DNA of 64,000 nucleotides from Blastomyces gilchristii SLH14081 (taxonomy: Eukaryota; Ascomycota; Eurotiomycetes; Onygenales; Ajellomycetaceae). The DNA is taken from positions 5,646,828 through 5,710,827 of the forward strand of contig NW_003101682.1 in assembly GCF_000003855.2 (NCBI RefSeq), in the 5' to 3' direction. Below the pieces are notes generated by a model. The model was not told the origin of the DNA. It did not search any database and saw only the letters and a program-made list of their open reading frames with translations. Positions 38,291-49,977 of the stretch are shown here, piece after piece; the first letter of the stretch is position 1; each line of letters starts with the position of its first letter. The translations under genes were made by a program, and so were the position numbers.

Positions 38291-39686
38291 CCCACTTCAC
38301 TCTCTCAGTTATACTGAAGTATTCAGTCTGAAAATAATTGAAATATGAAAAGAGAGCTTATCTACTCAGATTAACTTCTGTTATAAATTTATAATATTTA
38401 CATTATCTTAATTATCTGAATTTTACAGATACTCAGAGACTTATCTCTTATTAATAATAAAATTATGAAAATATACTGTGATATGAGAATCATTGATAAA
38501 GAATCTAAGTATATTTACATATATCTGATCAGAGATTATGTAGATAGATAAAGAGTAATTATAAATATACAGAACTATAGAGAGTACTGACAGTATTAAG
38601 AGCTTTATAGAAACTATTAACTAGAGTCTGTAAGAATCATTTATAGAGAAACTTATAGTAAAGAATAAAACTATACTACTAAGAGTTAGAGACTGTTCTG
38701 AAGAAGATACAGAGTTAACTACTAATCTGAAGATTAAGTATAGTAATAAGTCTAAGAGAAGTAAAGATACTATGATAAGTAATAATATTTCTACTTTATT
38801 AGCTGATAAAAAGTGATTAGAGAAGTTACAGAGACACTTACAAGAAGTTCAGCAATAATCAGATATTATTTATAAAGATATTGAAATTGAAAAATTTTTA
38901 TTCTTAAGAAGTTCTTGAATTAATATACAGATATTATTAGAAACACACTCTCTCTATTATTTAAGTGAAAATACTTCACAGATGAATAAATATACTCACA
39001 CTTTATAAGAATAAGAGCTATTATAGAAAAAGAGAAAAGAAGATAAGATTTTATAAATAGATCTGAGATATTTATACTACTCTAGAGAGATTTATTTACA
39101 CTATAAGTGATTTTATAAAATAATTAAATTACTCTAGTAAATAAAGAGTGATTGTAAATTACAGCTCTGAATCTTTCTATATAATTATAAAGAGTAATTA
39201 CAGACTGTGAATATCTTGATTTTACAATTCTACAGAGTTGATGAAAGAATGAAAAATTTCATATTACTCTACAGTATCAAAGAATAATAATTTATAAGAA
39301 TAAGTGAAATATTAACTTATAAATACTTCTCTTTAATAAGAATAATCTCACAGAAAGTAATTTATCTATGAAATAAATCTGTGTAATAATTATATAATAA
39401 TCTTATAAAAAAATAATTAAAGATTAACTGAAACTATTCTGTATAAAAGATATAAGATGAATCTGTATAATAATCAGAGAAAGATCTGTAAACTATAAAG
39501 AATCTTATAAAATAAGAAACTAAGTAACAGACTCTTTTTTCTTTATAGTAATAAGGGATTTTTTCTCACTGAGATTTTTTATAGATATGAAGAATTTTTA
39601 GTAAGTATTATTACAGTACTGAGTTTGATTCTATGAAATAACTCAGTGAAAGACTTCACAGATGAAGTCTTAGAGAGAAGAGAATA

Positions 39687-39944
39687 TATAAGAAATTCTG
39701 CTTCTTATAAATTCTTTATCTCTATTTCTATCTCTTATATAATTAATAGAGTTAGCAGCTCTTGACTATATATAACTATATAGACTGAAGTTTGTGAATA
39801 CTATTTATAACTCAGCTTAAATGCTAATATACATTTAATCTCTACATTTTATCTTTCTACTATGAATACTTCTAGTAGTTAATAGTATCTATTATATCAA
39901 GCTGTAAACATCTGAATAATTATCTATAAGTACTTATTCTTATA
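39687..39944 (+). repeat. Right LTR of Y-outer
   Basis: A 258-bp LTR starting TATAAGAAATTCTGC and ending TTATTCTTATA. It is the last repeat of the transposon block. The 5 bases that follow, CATCA, are the target-site duplication partner of CATTA at 10748. Confidence 0.85.
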
Positions 39945-40584
39945 CATCATCTTCAAACTGTTTAATATTTTTATATAAAATATATATTATTAAGTATATA
40001 GTATAGAAGATATAATAATAATTGAAAATATAAATAAACAGATTGAAATTTGAAAAGTGACTAATATTTAAAAGAATTGAAAATGAGTTAATTATTAACA
40101 CTGTATGAAATAGACTTGTCAAGCTGCAGAGATTCAAGCAATTTCTGATATAAATTAAAAAAATTATAAATATTGAATTAATAAATATTAGATGACAGAG
40201 TTGCAGGTGACATTTTTTTTTTTACATTGATAAAGAGAGTGATTCTAATATATCAAGACATTGAAGTTACATTCTTGATGAAAAATTTTGTTGTGGTGAT
40301 AATTACATTGTGGTGAGGCACACTAACTGCAGGAGTAGTGGGGCTAGCGAAGGCACGTGTAATTCTGGGCTGGGAAAATTCTTAGCCAGCCTTGCAAATA
40401 ACGGCTGAAATCTAGTCTCCGGAAGGCCTAAGTTAACTAAATTTTCAGCTTAAAATGTTTCCTTCCATGTGGATTCTGGAACTTTTTCTTTTTCTTTTTT
40501 TTTTTTTTTTTTCATCAATTGACATTGTTTTTTTCGGCGAGTTTTTTGACTTAATCTCCTGGGCATCACATAGAACAACATATC
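39945..40584. other. Transposon/gene boundary and promoter region of the lactonase gene
   Basis: After the Y-outer duplication (CATCA) the sequence stays AT-rich to about 40,200 but loses the repeat signature. From about 40,300 normal base composition with CpG returns. A T-run lies at 40495-40512. No ORF here is convincing. Confidence 0.6.
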
Positions 40585-42037
40585 ATGGCGCTCTCTACAA
40601 TTGGCAAGGTCCGTACTCGTTGCGGAAGCTAAACCCACCTATATATACTAACTGCATATCAGACGGCTGCCGCCTTGACAATTTTTATAGGGACGCTGTC
40701 CACGGTATTCTATAGACCCCTCGTAACTAAGATAGATACTGTCCACAATCTGCCGCGAGCATGGCATCCGTTTGAGGGGGGGTCCGCTGACATCCGCTTC
40801 GCGGATACCATCAAATACTCGGAGGATATCGTCATCGACCATGATCATGGCCTCGCGATAATAAGCTTTGACCCCTCTAGATCAGAATGGAATACTGTCA
40901 TGGTGAATATTACCCAGAGATGAAAAGAGTGGCATTTACCGTGCTATTCCAAAGCTCGACATCTAAAATACTCGCGCAGGGAATCTTCAAGAACCCGGAC
41001 CCGAGGGGGAGCCTATATGTCTACGACTATGCGGCAGCAGGCACCATCAAGGAACTAGAACTTACAGGCTTTCCTGATAATATCGATTTCCACCCTCTTG
41101 GGATTAACTTCTTCCGTAGCTCCCCAAAATCCAAGACAAGGCTGTTTGTTGCCAATCATCAGCGAACTGGGAGTACCGTGGCGGTATTCGACGTCGACTA
41201 TGACTTATCTCAAGCGAAGTATGTTACAACAATATCTGATAACGACCAGGCTATCCTATCGCCAAATTCTATCGCACCTGTCTCCTACACACAATTCTAC
41301 GTCACGAACGACCATCGCTATATGGCGAGAACCAGACCTTTCTGGAACAAAATCGAAACATCCTTCTCGATGCCATGGAGCTGGGTTGCCTTTGTGGACT
41401 TTTCCTCACCTGAAGATCTCAAGTGCGTAATCGTAGCCAGTAACATCGCGTTTACGAACGGGATCATCGTAACGCCAACTGGGAAAGAGGTCATCGTGGC
41501 TTCTTCAGGGAGCGATGCAGTTTACGTTTATGAACGAGACCCCCAATCCAATTTGTTATCTAGCAGCCGTGAAACCATTCCCCTCAGTTTCCATCCTGAT
41601 AATGTCAATTTCGACCACTCCTTGGACATTTCTGACCCCACCGTGTTCGACACGGAGGGGAGATTCCTTCGTGGGGTGACAGTCGGCGGTCATCCATCCT
41701 TAATTAAACTGATGCGAATGATCAATAGCCCTGAGAAGCTTAATGCGCCATCATGGGTTGCTGAGGTACGACGGGGTACGGGACTTGACCCAGCTCCATG
41801 TCCAGCAGCGCCGCCACAGCCAAAGTTTTACGCAAGAACTTTGTATCAAAGTGAGTTTCCTGTTGAGATTTTTGATTATCACAAGTTTCCTTCAGCGCTA
41901 ATTATCTTTCACATTGGATAGGTAATGGAGAGCATTTTCCAAGTAGCACTACAGGGGCCATGGACTCGAAACGAGGCCATCTCCTGATCTCCGCTCTTTA
42001 TGGAAAGGGTGTTTTGGATATTTCATGGAAAGTATAA
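40585..42037 (+). CDS. Paraoxonase/arylesterase-like calcium-dependent lactonase, membrane-anchored
   Basis: A six-bladed beta-propeller hydrolase of the serum paraoxonase (PON) family, probably a lactonase; the substrate cannot be read from sequence. Four exons: 40585-40608, 40663-40902, 40980-41850, 41922-42037, giving 416 residues, close to the family length. Intron 1 (54 bp) has a perfect TACTAAC branch site but a GTCCGT donor. The N-terminus holds a hydrophobic anchor (AALTIFIGTLSTV), as in animal PONs. Expected calcium ligands are all present: SEDIV, TNDH, TNGI and HPDN motifs. The second PON active-site His is kept in VANHQ, but the PON1 His115 position (PHGI) reads PLGI. Exon 1 is inferred from splicing, because the long open frame has no ATG of its own. 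It is the first gene beside the heterochromatic block. Confidence 0.85.
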
Positions 42038-43286
42038 AATAAACCTCATGCAATATATACAATGGAAGCAGGTTTCAAGCTGTGGATAATACATCATTGG
42101 CGGGAGGTTTATTATTGAACTGAACTGATTGGATTTGATTTCGGAGCGTCAGCTGTGTTGTTATTTATTCCGAAGCTCTCCATTTCTTTCGAATCTCGTG
42201 TTCGAAGTGCGTGTTTTTGATTATGCCTATTGAGAGGTACATCGATGCTAATATAAATCACGCACTTGTTCATCTATCTTTGCGGATCGCGTGCAGGTAA
42301 TATTTTAAACACAACAGAACCGTCGCCCAGTATGTCCCTTTGTTTCACTTAATGAATTCTGGAGACAGAAGACAAGACCTGATCATTTTTAAACCGCTAA
42401 TTTCGTCTCAGCTTATTTACATGGATTTCTTATCAATACCTAAGTGGAGCGATACGATCCTCTGATATCTTTTTTTCTTTCTTTGTTTCCTGTTTTTCTC
42501 TTTCCAGATATGGGTGTCTTCCTCTAAAAGGAGGCATTGGCCCCCAGTGGTCGTTGCAGAGCCGAATACCCTAGTGTTCTCCTCAGGACATCCCTCTCCG
42601 CCATTCGACACCGGAATCTGCCGGTTATTAGCCTTGGGGGTTTACATTCCGAGGGATATATCTCTTTACGGGCATTGTCAAGATACTCGCAAGAAGGTTG
42701 ATCCCCAGGTAGTTCCCTACCTAAGCCTGGTATTTCTTACTCCCTTTATTATGGCTACTGAAATCTCCCTAATTCCCTCTATCCTATTCTAAATGTGGAT
42801 TTTTGAAAAGTGACTATACCTCTCAAAACAACCTTTACGTACATGTTCAAGAGGCATTACCAGCCCGGGTTCAATGCAAACCACAATTACTAGCAAAGGG
42901 CTGATTATAGGAGAGGAAGAGGGAGGCTCATTCCAGGCTTGATACATCCATGGACAAGTGGATAGACCATAGTAATGCCCTTTATATGCTGTGGTGTCTT
43001 AAATGTAAGTCTTCATGCAGGGTTTGATTGAGATGGCTTTCTGACAAACCCAGACACTGATATTCAATGTTGTGATGTTACAGTGCCGACTAATCCAATG
43101 TCTTTTGACTCACATCATGAACACAGTAGCCGCTGTTCTTCTCTTCACTTGTTTGCTTCTTCTTCAGTTATTATCTATTTTTGTTTCTGTGTTATACATG
43201 CATCCCTGAACTATTCAAAGAAAAAGCTGCCCTTTTCACAATATTTGCACATCCTGACATCTTATATCACAAGCAAGTCAACAATT
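42038..43286. other. Intergenic region
   Basis: This holds the 3' region of the lactonase gene and the 5' region of the next gene. The open frame at 42514-42792 starts at GTG, has no family resemblance and is not supported. No RNA gene or repeat was seen. Confidence 0.5.
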
Positions 43287-44354
43287 ATGATGGCTGACCA
43301 AATTGAAGCCATAAAACCGACAGGTCTACCTGAGGAAGCTGCTCTCAGCCAGGGTGTTGATGAGAACGGACGTTTTTTCCCGCCATGGAATCGCCCTGAA
43401 CATGGAGAGCCTTATCTCCCCGCGCCAGCTAAGTTTGCCCTGGCTCTAAACGAAGTAGGACGCGCACTTGGGATGGGTATATGCACTTATATTCTTGCTT
43501 CTGTACCGTTCATGCCATTCTGCATTCCTGAAGTCTACTTTACCGCCTACGAATGGACCGAGAGGGACAAACGAAACTGGGACAGGGCCTCTTACCAACG
43601 AAAGCTAAGTCTCGTATCCCAAGTAAGGCGTGAGGACCATGCCATTCCGATCCGTCTCCTGACTTATGGCTGTCCACAAGGTTTGTGTGTTATTAATGTT
43701 TTGTTTGAAAATAACCGTTTCCCAATTTTCACAGCTTTGGTTTTATCCTTTTTTACTCATACGCTAATCGCGAGGTAGATCTTCTGTCGTTTGAGAAAGA
43801 GGGTGCTCGCCTGTCTGGAGCTATCATCACATATGATAGCCGCATGTTTGTGGGCTGGTATCGCGAATATGCCTCCCGTCGCAACGGCGACAGAATGAAA
43901 ATTTCCGTGAATCTCCTACAACATCAGGCCTGGTTTAATTCGATGCACTGTCAGGACAATTTCGCGGTCGTGCAACGCCTGCTTCGGATGTGGAACCATC
44001 CAGTTTACTACGGCGTCCAAGTTATCGGAAACGTGCTGGGAAAAGTCGATGACTTGAAACAGCGTTTTATGGAAGCTGAATCCAACGCCCTAGCGCTAGA
44101 ATCAAAACGTGACAGGGATATACCTGGTAAGTCCATTCCCACCCAATTGTATATGTCTCTCTCACAACGTCAGGGTATTGTATTCTTTGACTATCTTTAC
44201 TCTTACAAATCAAAGGTTACTGATGATCTACTGACATCCTGTTCGTCACTTGCTTCAATTCCTAGATTACGAAATCGATCACCTTGATCTGCGCCTCCTA
44301 GCGGGCATTGCTCTCCACGACTACGATGCCGAGTACACTGAAGGCTGCTGTTAA
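43287..44354 (+). CDS. Unrecognised fungal protein
   Basis: I do not recognise the family. The start is taken at tandem ATGs (43287 or 43290, MMADQIEAIK). Three exons end at TAA 44352-44354. The last intron, 44127-44265, has a clean GTAAGT...CCTAG. The first intron has two in-frame solutions: donor GTGTGT at 43685 with acceptor 43734 (292 residues, adds FGFILFYSYANREV), or the stronger donor GTTTGT at 43681 with a TAG acceptor at 43778 (276 residues). Features: one hydrophobic stretch near residues 65-85 (ICTYILASVPFMPF), several Trp/Tyr-rich blocks, a charged helical segment near the end (LKQRFMEAESNALALESK) and a Cys-Cys C-terminus. Its position next to the transposon block and lack of a known domain suggest a lineage-specific gene. 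It could also be a decaying one. Confidence 0.6.
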
Positions 44355-45390
44355 GAGACAGAGCGTACGGAATACACCTTGGAACAGGACTAGGTTGGAT
44401 TTTCTGACCTGTTTTCGATAGGAGTTGCAGTGGATAGTGCCATGACCTTGAGAACTGATTTTTAAACTCCCTGAGATTTCTCTACCACCGTTTTAACAAG
44501 ATCCACTTGACACTGTGATATTTCCTAAGGTGTTGCCGATTTTCTTCGGCTATTAAGTCTCCGTTTGGCTTGTCATTCCCACTGTTCTTGTGCTTCATGT
44601 CACCCATTTTTTCTAGGTGAAGTGATCTGTTGCCGTCTTTATTGCTCACTCCTGATTTTTCATCCTCTTTTTCACACTTTCGTGTGACAGAATTTCTAAA
44701 CCTGTATTAACCAATCCCACTACTTCTATCTTGTATCTATTGCTCCCTCCTATTTACGAAGGGCGGAGAACTAGATGCATTTGTCTGTCATTTACCCTGG
44801 CCGCCCACGCTACATAAATAATGTATGATGAAACGTTTCAACTTGGACTTTCACATGCCTCATTCTAAACAGAAATGGGATAGTGGTTAGCATATATTCC
44901 CTCACTTCTGATTTTAATTGTAGCTTGTGCTTGAAAAAGGTCTGTTATTCCCTGTGTGCCTGCCCGCCTATAGTCCCTTCTGCTATCACTAAAACATATT
45001 CTACTCAGATCAGAGACAGTAAACCTTCTATTCAAGGTACAGTACCTCTGAAAAGCAATGAATGGGGATAAAAATAATGATTAATTTAACAAGATTTTTC
45101 AATCTTTTTTATGGAAAAGCTGAAAGAAGTGATGTCCTGTGTCTTATTATTTTGAGGGAATGTTCTGCTTTCCATATATGAGACGATAGACGAAGCTAAT
45201 ATGTTGAATGTCTTCAAGATTAGACTTCACATGTGTTTCAGCTAATTTTCAAGGCCTAACTTGCTTCTCAGATGGCCAGGACCATTACCAAATGATGACA
45301 GCTCTCAATTAGTTGACTTTACCTCTTTCTGGCGACAGTCATCTAAGGGGTGACCAAGGGTAATTTGGGTCCACATCCTGGGAATTGATC

Positions 45391-45400
45391 TATAAATATA
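45391..45400 (+). promoter_or_regulatory. TATA-like box upstream of the MTHFR gene
   Basis: TATAAATATA lies in a GC-mixed context just upstream of a pyrimidine-rich leader. If used, it implies a transcript leader of nearly 1 kb. Confidence 0.35.
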
Positions 45401-45740
45401 GGGGAGCTTGGGACGCAAGTTGGAACCACCAGACAATACATATTATTCTTCGTTTGAAACACATAAATATGCAAACAAAACAAATAAACAAGACGCCGGC
45501 CAAGCTTACATAGGAGCCCCCCACTGCACCATCCAGAAACGGACTAGGCCAAAACTCTAATCCGACGTCCTAGTTTCGGCTACTTCCACATCCCACGCCT
45601 TACCATCTCATCTCGCCAAACATCGTCGATTCTTTCTGCTCTACCCCCTTGTTGCACAACCTTTTGTCGGCGTTTAACAAGCTCTTCGAGGGTGTCGCCC
45701 TATATCGCCTTAATCATAATCAAGGAGGGAAATATAACAG

Positions 45741-45917
45741 GTGAGCATCCACGGGTCCAGCCTACCTCTTAGTCAATTTCTTATTTTCATTATTCCGATC
45801 CCGCCTTGGTATCTATCAATTGCAAGCCACAGCCACATCAACATTGCACTTCTTCCTTCCGTTTCCCCCAATTCCTTCTCTGTCCAGCCTATTGTTCTAT
45901 TGGATTTTTCATTGCAG
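45741..45917 (+). other. Candidate 5' leader intron of the MTHFR gene
   Basis: The donor AACAG|GTGAGC at 45741 and the acceptor TTTTTCATTGCAG ending at 45917 would remove 177 bp. Signals are good but there is no coding frame to test them. Confidence 0.35.
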
Positions 45918-46381
45918 GATATCTTGTTAACGAACGCTGTTCCGCCAACGTAACAGATAGTTCTAGTTCTAATCAGCCGTACATGTTGCGGGAGCTAGCG
46001 GACCGGTGGGCTCGGAAACGATACCTTGGTTGAAGTGTTAGGGTTGGAATAGAAGATAAAGGAGAGAGGTGGAAGAATAAGATAGCGCTGGGCAGTGGGT
46101 TTGTGTTTCTTTTGGTTGCGGGTTTATCAATCTTGCAGAAATTTGGTTTGAAGATACTGTGTTTAATTTTATTTTGTGAGGGCTTCACAGGTTAGTATAT
46201 CTCCTATCCACAGTTATGGTTGAGGAAAGAGAAGAGTCTCCTACTTCTTCTCCGGTTTAAATGTCCTACCTATCTCCCTAGCGAGCGGTTCAGACCATTT
46301 GCGCGAACATGCCTCTTCCTCATAGCGATTTCCGCGTGCAATGCTTACCCGTTAGTTTCTCAGCTCTAGGACAACATCAAT

Positions 46382-48419
46382 ATGCATATTAAGGACAAGT
46401 TGGCTCATGCGGAGGCCACAGGGCGGCCCGGCATTTCCTTCGAATTTTTCCCCCCGAAAACGGCGCAAGGTGTTCAGAATCTTTACGATCGGATGGACCG
46501 TATGCATGGATATGGACCATCCTTTATTGATATCACATGGGGTGCGGGAGGGCGGCTGTCAGAGTTGACTTGTGAGATGGTGAATGTGGCGCAATCGGTC
46601 TATGGCCTGGAAACTTGTATGCACCTCACTTGCACGGACATGCCCCGCGAGAAAGTGGACACTGCTCTTCAGAGTGCGTTCAAGGCAGGGTGCACGAACA
46701 TTTTGGCTTTGCGTGGTGATCCTCCCCGAGAAAAAGAGAAATGGGAAGCTACGGAGGGTGGGTTCCGTTACGCTAAAGATTTGGTCAAATATATTCGTGA
46801 TAAATATGGGAACCATTTTGATATTGGAGTTGCTGGGTATCCCGAAGGCTGCGATGATCAAGATGACCCAGAACTCCTTATGGAACATCTGAAAGAAAAG
46901 GTTGATGCGGGAGGTACGTTTATTATTACGCAGATGTTCTACGATGTCGATAACTTCTTGACCTGGGTCGAAAGATGTCGCCAAAAGGGGATCACGGTAC
47001 CAATTATACCCGGTATAATGCCCATTCACACGTACGCTGCGTTTATTAGAAGATCCAACTGGACTAAAATTCGAATCCCTCCCGACTGGTTGGAAGCATT
47101 GGAACCTGTGAAGAATGACGATGCAGCCGTGAGGAATTTGGGCAAATCTCTTGTGGCTGATATGTGCAAGAAAATACTCGCCTCTGGAATCTATCACCTG
47201 CATTTGTAAGTTTTTCTGTTTTCCTAATCTTAATCATAATATGGTCACTCACATATTAACCTCAAGCCCATAGCTACACGATGAATTTGCAACAAGCGAC
47301 CAAAATGATTCTGGACGAACTAGGATTGATACCCTCCCATAAAACTCCCCTGCAGAAGCCACTTCCGTGGCGACAGTCACTTGGACTTGGCCGAAGGGAA
47401 GAAGATGTGCGACCAATCTTTTGGAGGCACCGACATCAATCATACGTGGCTCGTACGCAGACATGGGATGAATATCCAAATGGTCGCTGGACTGACTCTC
47501 GGTCCCCTGCTTTTGGAGAGCTCGATACTTATGGCATTGGCTTGAAAGGAACCAACGAGCAAAATATCAAACTTTGGGGAGAGCCAAAGTCACTAAAGGA
47601 GCTATCTGAGATTTTCATACGTTTCTTGAATGGAAGCCTTGATAGACTTCCATGGAGCGAGGGCGCTGTTACAGAGGAAACAGAAATCATCAAATCAGAT
47701 TTGCTCGACCTGAATCGAAAGGGTTTCCTGACTATTAACTCCCAACCTGCGATTGATGGCATGCCCTCTTCTCACCCAATCTATGGATGGGGTCCGAAAA
47801 ACGGATATGTCTATCAGAAGGCATACTTGGAACTCCTTATTTCTCCCACAATGATCGATGATGTTATTAGCCGCATTGAACAAAATTCTGACCTCACATA
47901 TTACTGTGTCAATAAAAAGGGTGAATTGAAGACGAACACGACCGACAGTCCAAATGCAGTTACGTGGGGAATATTCGCTTCCAAAGAGATTATCCAACCA
48001 ACCATTGTTGAAACAATCAGCTTCTTGGCCTGGAAGGATGAAGCGTATCGACTCGGAGACGACTGGGCCAAGTGCCACGCCCCATCGAGCCTCAGCAGAC
48101 GCCTCATTGAACAAGTGATGGACACTTGGTATTTGGTCAATATTGGTAAGGCATTCTAAATAAATACTCGTTGAAGGTTCGGAACATAATTTTACTAATA
48201 CCTGTTGGCTAAGTGAACAACGATTTCCACAAAACGCATGACATCTTCAACCTGTTCAAGGACCTCAAAGTCGAAAACTTGGATACGGAAATAGAACCCA
48301 TCGCCCTAGCGGCCGAGTCTGTTGATATTGCCCAACAAAATGGCCAGCTTCCTCAAACAGAGGTCAACGACAGTTGTACGGAAGCAACTAAGTCGATGGA
48401 AGAGCGTAACTCCAACTAA
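46382..48419 (+). CDS. met13: Methylenetetrahydrofolate reductase (Met13 type)
   Basis: It reduces 5,10-methylene-THF to 5-methyl-THF, the methyl donor for methionine synthase, in the cytosol. Exons 46382-47205, 47274-48145 and 48214-48419 give 633 residues, the usual size for the eukaryotic enzyme. Residues 1 to about 300 are the FAD-binding TIM-barrel: SFEFFPPKT near the start, FIDITWGAGG, CMHLTCT, NILALRGDPP, GVAGYPEG, FIITQMFYD and PIIPGIMPI. All the expected catalytic-domain blocks are intact. Exon 2 carries the C-terminal regulatory domain (EVRPIFW-like EDVRPIFW, FPNGRW-type YPNGRW, INSQP, GWGPK, NAVTWGIF, QPTIVE, SFLAWKDEA). Introns are 68 bp each with GTAAG donors, and TACTAAT lies in intron 2. 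The C-terminal tail is acidic and lineage-specific. It resembles yeast Met13 more than Met12. Confidence 0.96.
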
Positions 48420-48810
48420 TCTTCCGTTATTTCCCACCTATCCATCTCTTCAATGCCGGGCGATATCGGCAGCACCCCATCATGGACTCGCGATTCAACA
48501 AGCGCACTACATGATCTCACGATTTTCCCATAACCCTCTATACCTAAGCGCCATTCCATAAATAATTCTCGATCAACATATCTCTCTTCCAATTTCTCCT
48601 TAAGAATAATTCAACATAAGCGCGCACTTCTCGCGCGGCTCCTACTCCCCGCACGTACTTCAACCTCCGCCGCCATTCTCATACATATACGAACGCAATA
48701 CATGACCACTATTTTCAACATGACATTCAACACCATATAGAGATAAAAACCAAGCATGCAAATCACAGCATTTTAACACTGGAGAACCTTGTTTCCTTCA
48801 TGATTCTTTA

Positions 48811-48862
48811 TTTCTTTTCCTTAATTTCTTTTCCTTAATTTCTTTTCCTTAATTTCTTTTCT
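48811..48862. repeat. 14-bp tandem repeat TTTCTTTTCCTTAA
   Basis: Three exact units (48811, 48825, 48839) plus a partial fourth that runs into a pyrimidine-rich tract. Confidence 0.9.
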
Positions 48863-49104
48863 TTCTTTTCTTTACTCTTTTATTTTCAACAATACCCAGA
48901 AAAGCAGGACGAAAACCAAGGGATGAATGGACATGGGATACACAAACAAAAAAAAAAGAAAAAAATGACTATGATGACCGCAACGAAGCTGTATGGCAAA
49001 TTACAACGATCAGGTAAAAAATTACTTAATCTACTGTATTTGCCTGGAAATATGTATTCAACACATTTGGGAAATTAGATAAGAAAAAGAAAATAATATC
49101 TTTT

Positions 49105-49139
49105 AAAAAAAAATAAAAAAATAAAAAAATAAAAAAAAC
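49105..49139. repeat. A-rich low-complexity tract (AAAAAAT)n
   Basis: Units of six to nine A separated by single T. A T-run follows at 49179-49206. Confidence 0.85.
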
Positions 49140-49977
49140 AAATTCCGAATGCGGGCCAGTTTTTCTCTCTTTTCACTTTTTTTTTTTTTCTTTTTTTTTT
49201 CACTTTTTTCTATTTCCTTCATTTGTCATATTTATTATCACACATTCCCGGTTTTCCCCTTTTACTAGGTTCGGCTCAAATTTCTGTCGAATGAAGTTTT
49301 GGGCCCGCCTCTTAGACCATCCCCCTCCCTTTTGTGACGTTCACAAATTCTGACTCTCTGTTTTTCCCTGTTTACGGAGGTCGATTTGAATATAAAAGTG
49401 CCAACTAGCCTAAACGTTTCATTTTAGTCGAGGGAGAGAAGGGAGAAGGTCATTATTGTGCTTTCAAGGAGAAAGAAGAAGACGGAAGTGGGTTGATGAG
49501 ATAGAGCATGCAGCATTCTATCAAAATCAGACAAGCAGTCCAAGGTAAATAAATACATATGTAAAAGTTGCAATTTCTACTGCGCGAGGAGTCTTCGTGT
49601 CTACGAATGTATCGACATGAACTGAATCCTATGCGTTTCTATCGGGCTATCGTGTCTTTCGAACAAATGCACACTGTTGACTACCAAGCTACTAGGTGGG
49701 AGAAAATGACTATGACTATTCTCAAGAGAGAGATAATACAATGGAATTCTACGTTCCTATCGGGTTGTTAGTTAGGTAGACCAATCTCGATAAAAATAAT
49801 CACAAAGGCGCGTCGTGATATCCGTCCGGGGCCCCTTGTCCAACTCAGGGACCTGGGGGGCGGGGGGTGGCTCTAGCGGAAAGATATAACGGAATAGTAA
49901 CTAATGTTCGGCAAAACAGAGGCAAATATCCCATGACTGACTCCCCCATCTCATTGATACAAAATTTTACTTTTGAT

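Larger units (their letters stand above)
10753..39944 (+). mobile_element. Y-outer: Ty3/gypsy-like LTR element interrupted by Y-inner and B2
   Basis: The LTRs are 10753-11010 and 39687-39944 (258 bp each). The flanking 5-mers are CATTA (10748-10752) and CATCA (39945-39949), one transition apart. Its own sequence is 10753-13773, 29934-32043 and 37817-39944, about 7.3 kb in all. Bases 13774-29928 are Y-inner and 32044-37811 are element B2. It reads on the plus strand: RT with YLNDVIIYS near 13.24 kb, RT/RNase H junction at 13.5-13.77 kb, integrase core at 30.97-31.2 kb. Y-inner is the same family in the opposite direction and gives the empty sites that prove both breakpoints. It also contains a 122-bp N gap at 38169-38290. 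Confidence 0.85.
44355..46381. other. Long intergenic region and 5' leader of the MTHFR gene
   Basis: About 2 kb without a convincing ORF. The first kilobase shows nothing. From 45391 there is a TATA-like box, then about 980 bp of CT-rich leader with several short upstream ORFs and candidate leader introns before the MTHFR start. Confidence 0.5.
48420..49977. other. Convergent intergenic region between MTHFR and the 925-residue gene
   Basis: 3' flanks of two convergent genes, rich in homopolymer and short tandem repeats (listed separately). The open frames here are short and unsupported. Confidence 0.5.

Noticed and set aside
1..39944. CRISPR array, plasmid or viral segment as the source of the repeated AT-rich DNA
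   Set aside because: There are no regularly spaced short repeats, and every long repeat resolves into LTR elements, a SINE or a MITE.
42514..42792. 92-residue plus-strand ORF upstream of the orphan gene
   Set aside because: Starts at GTG, has no conserved block and lies in an intergenic region with no splice continuation.
43083..43286. Upstream extension of the orphan gene by up to 68 residues
   Set aside because: The frame begins at GTG. The stretch is Ser/Phe-rich leader-like sequence, and tandem ATGs at 43287/43290 in a better context are the likely start.
46559..47203. 214-residue minus-strand ORF
   Set aside because: Antisense shadow of the MTHFR catalytic domain, which has clear family motifs on the plus strand.
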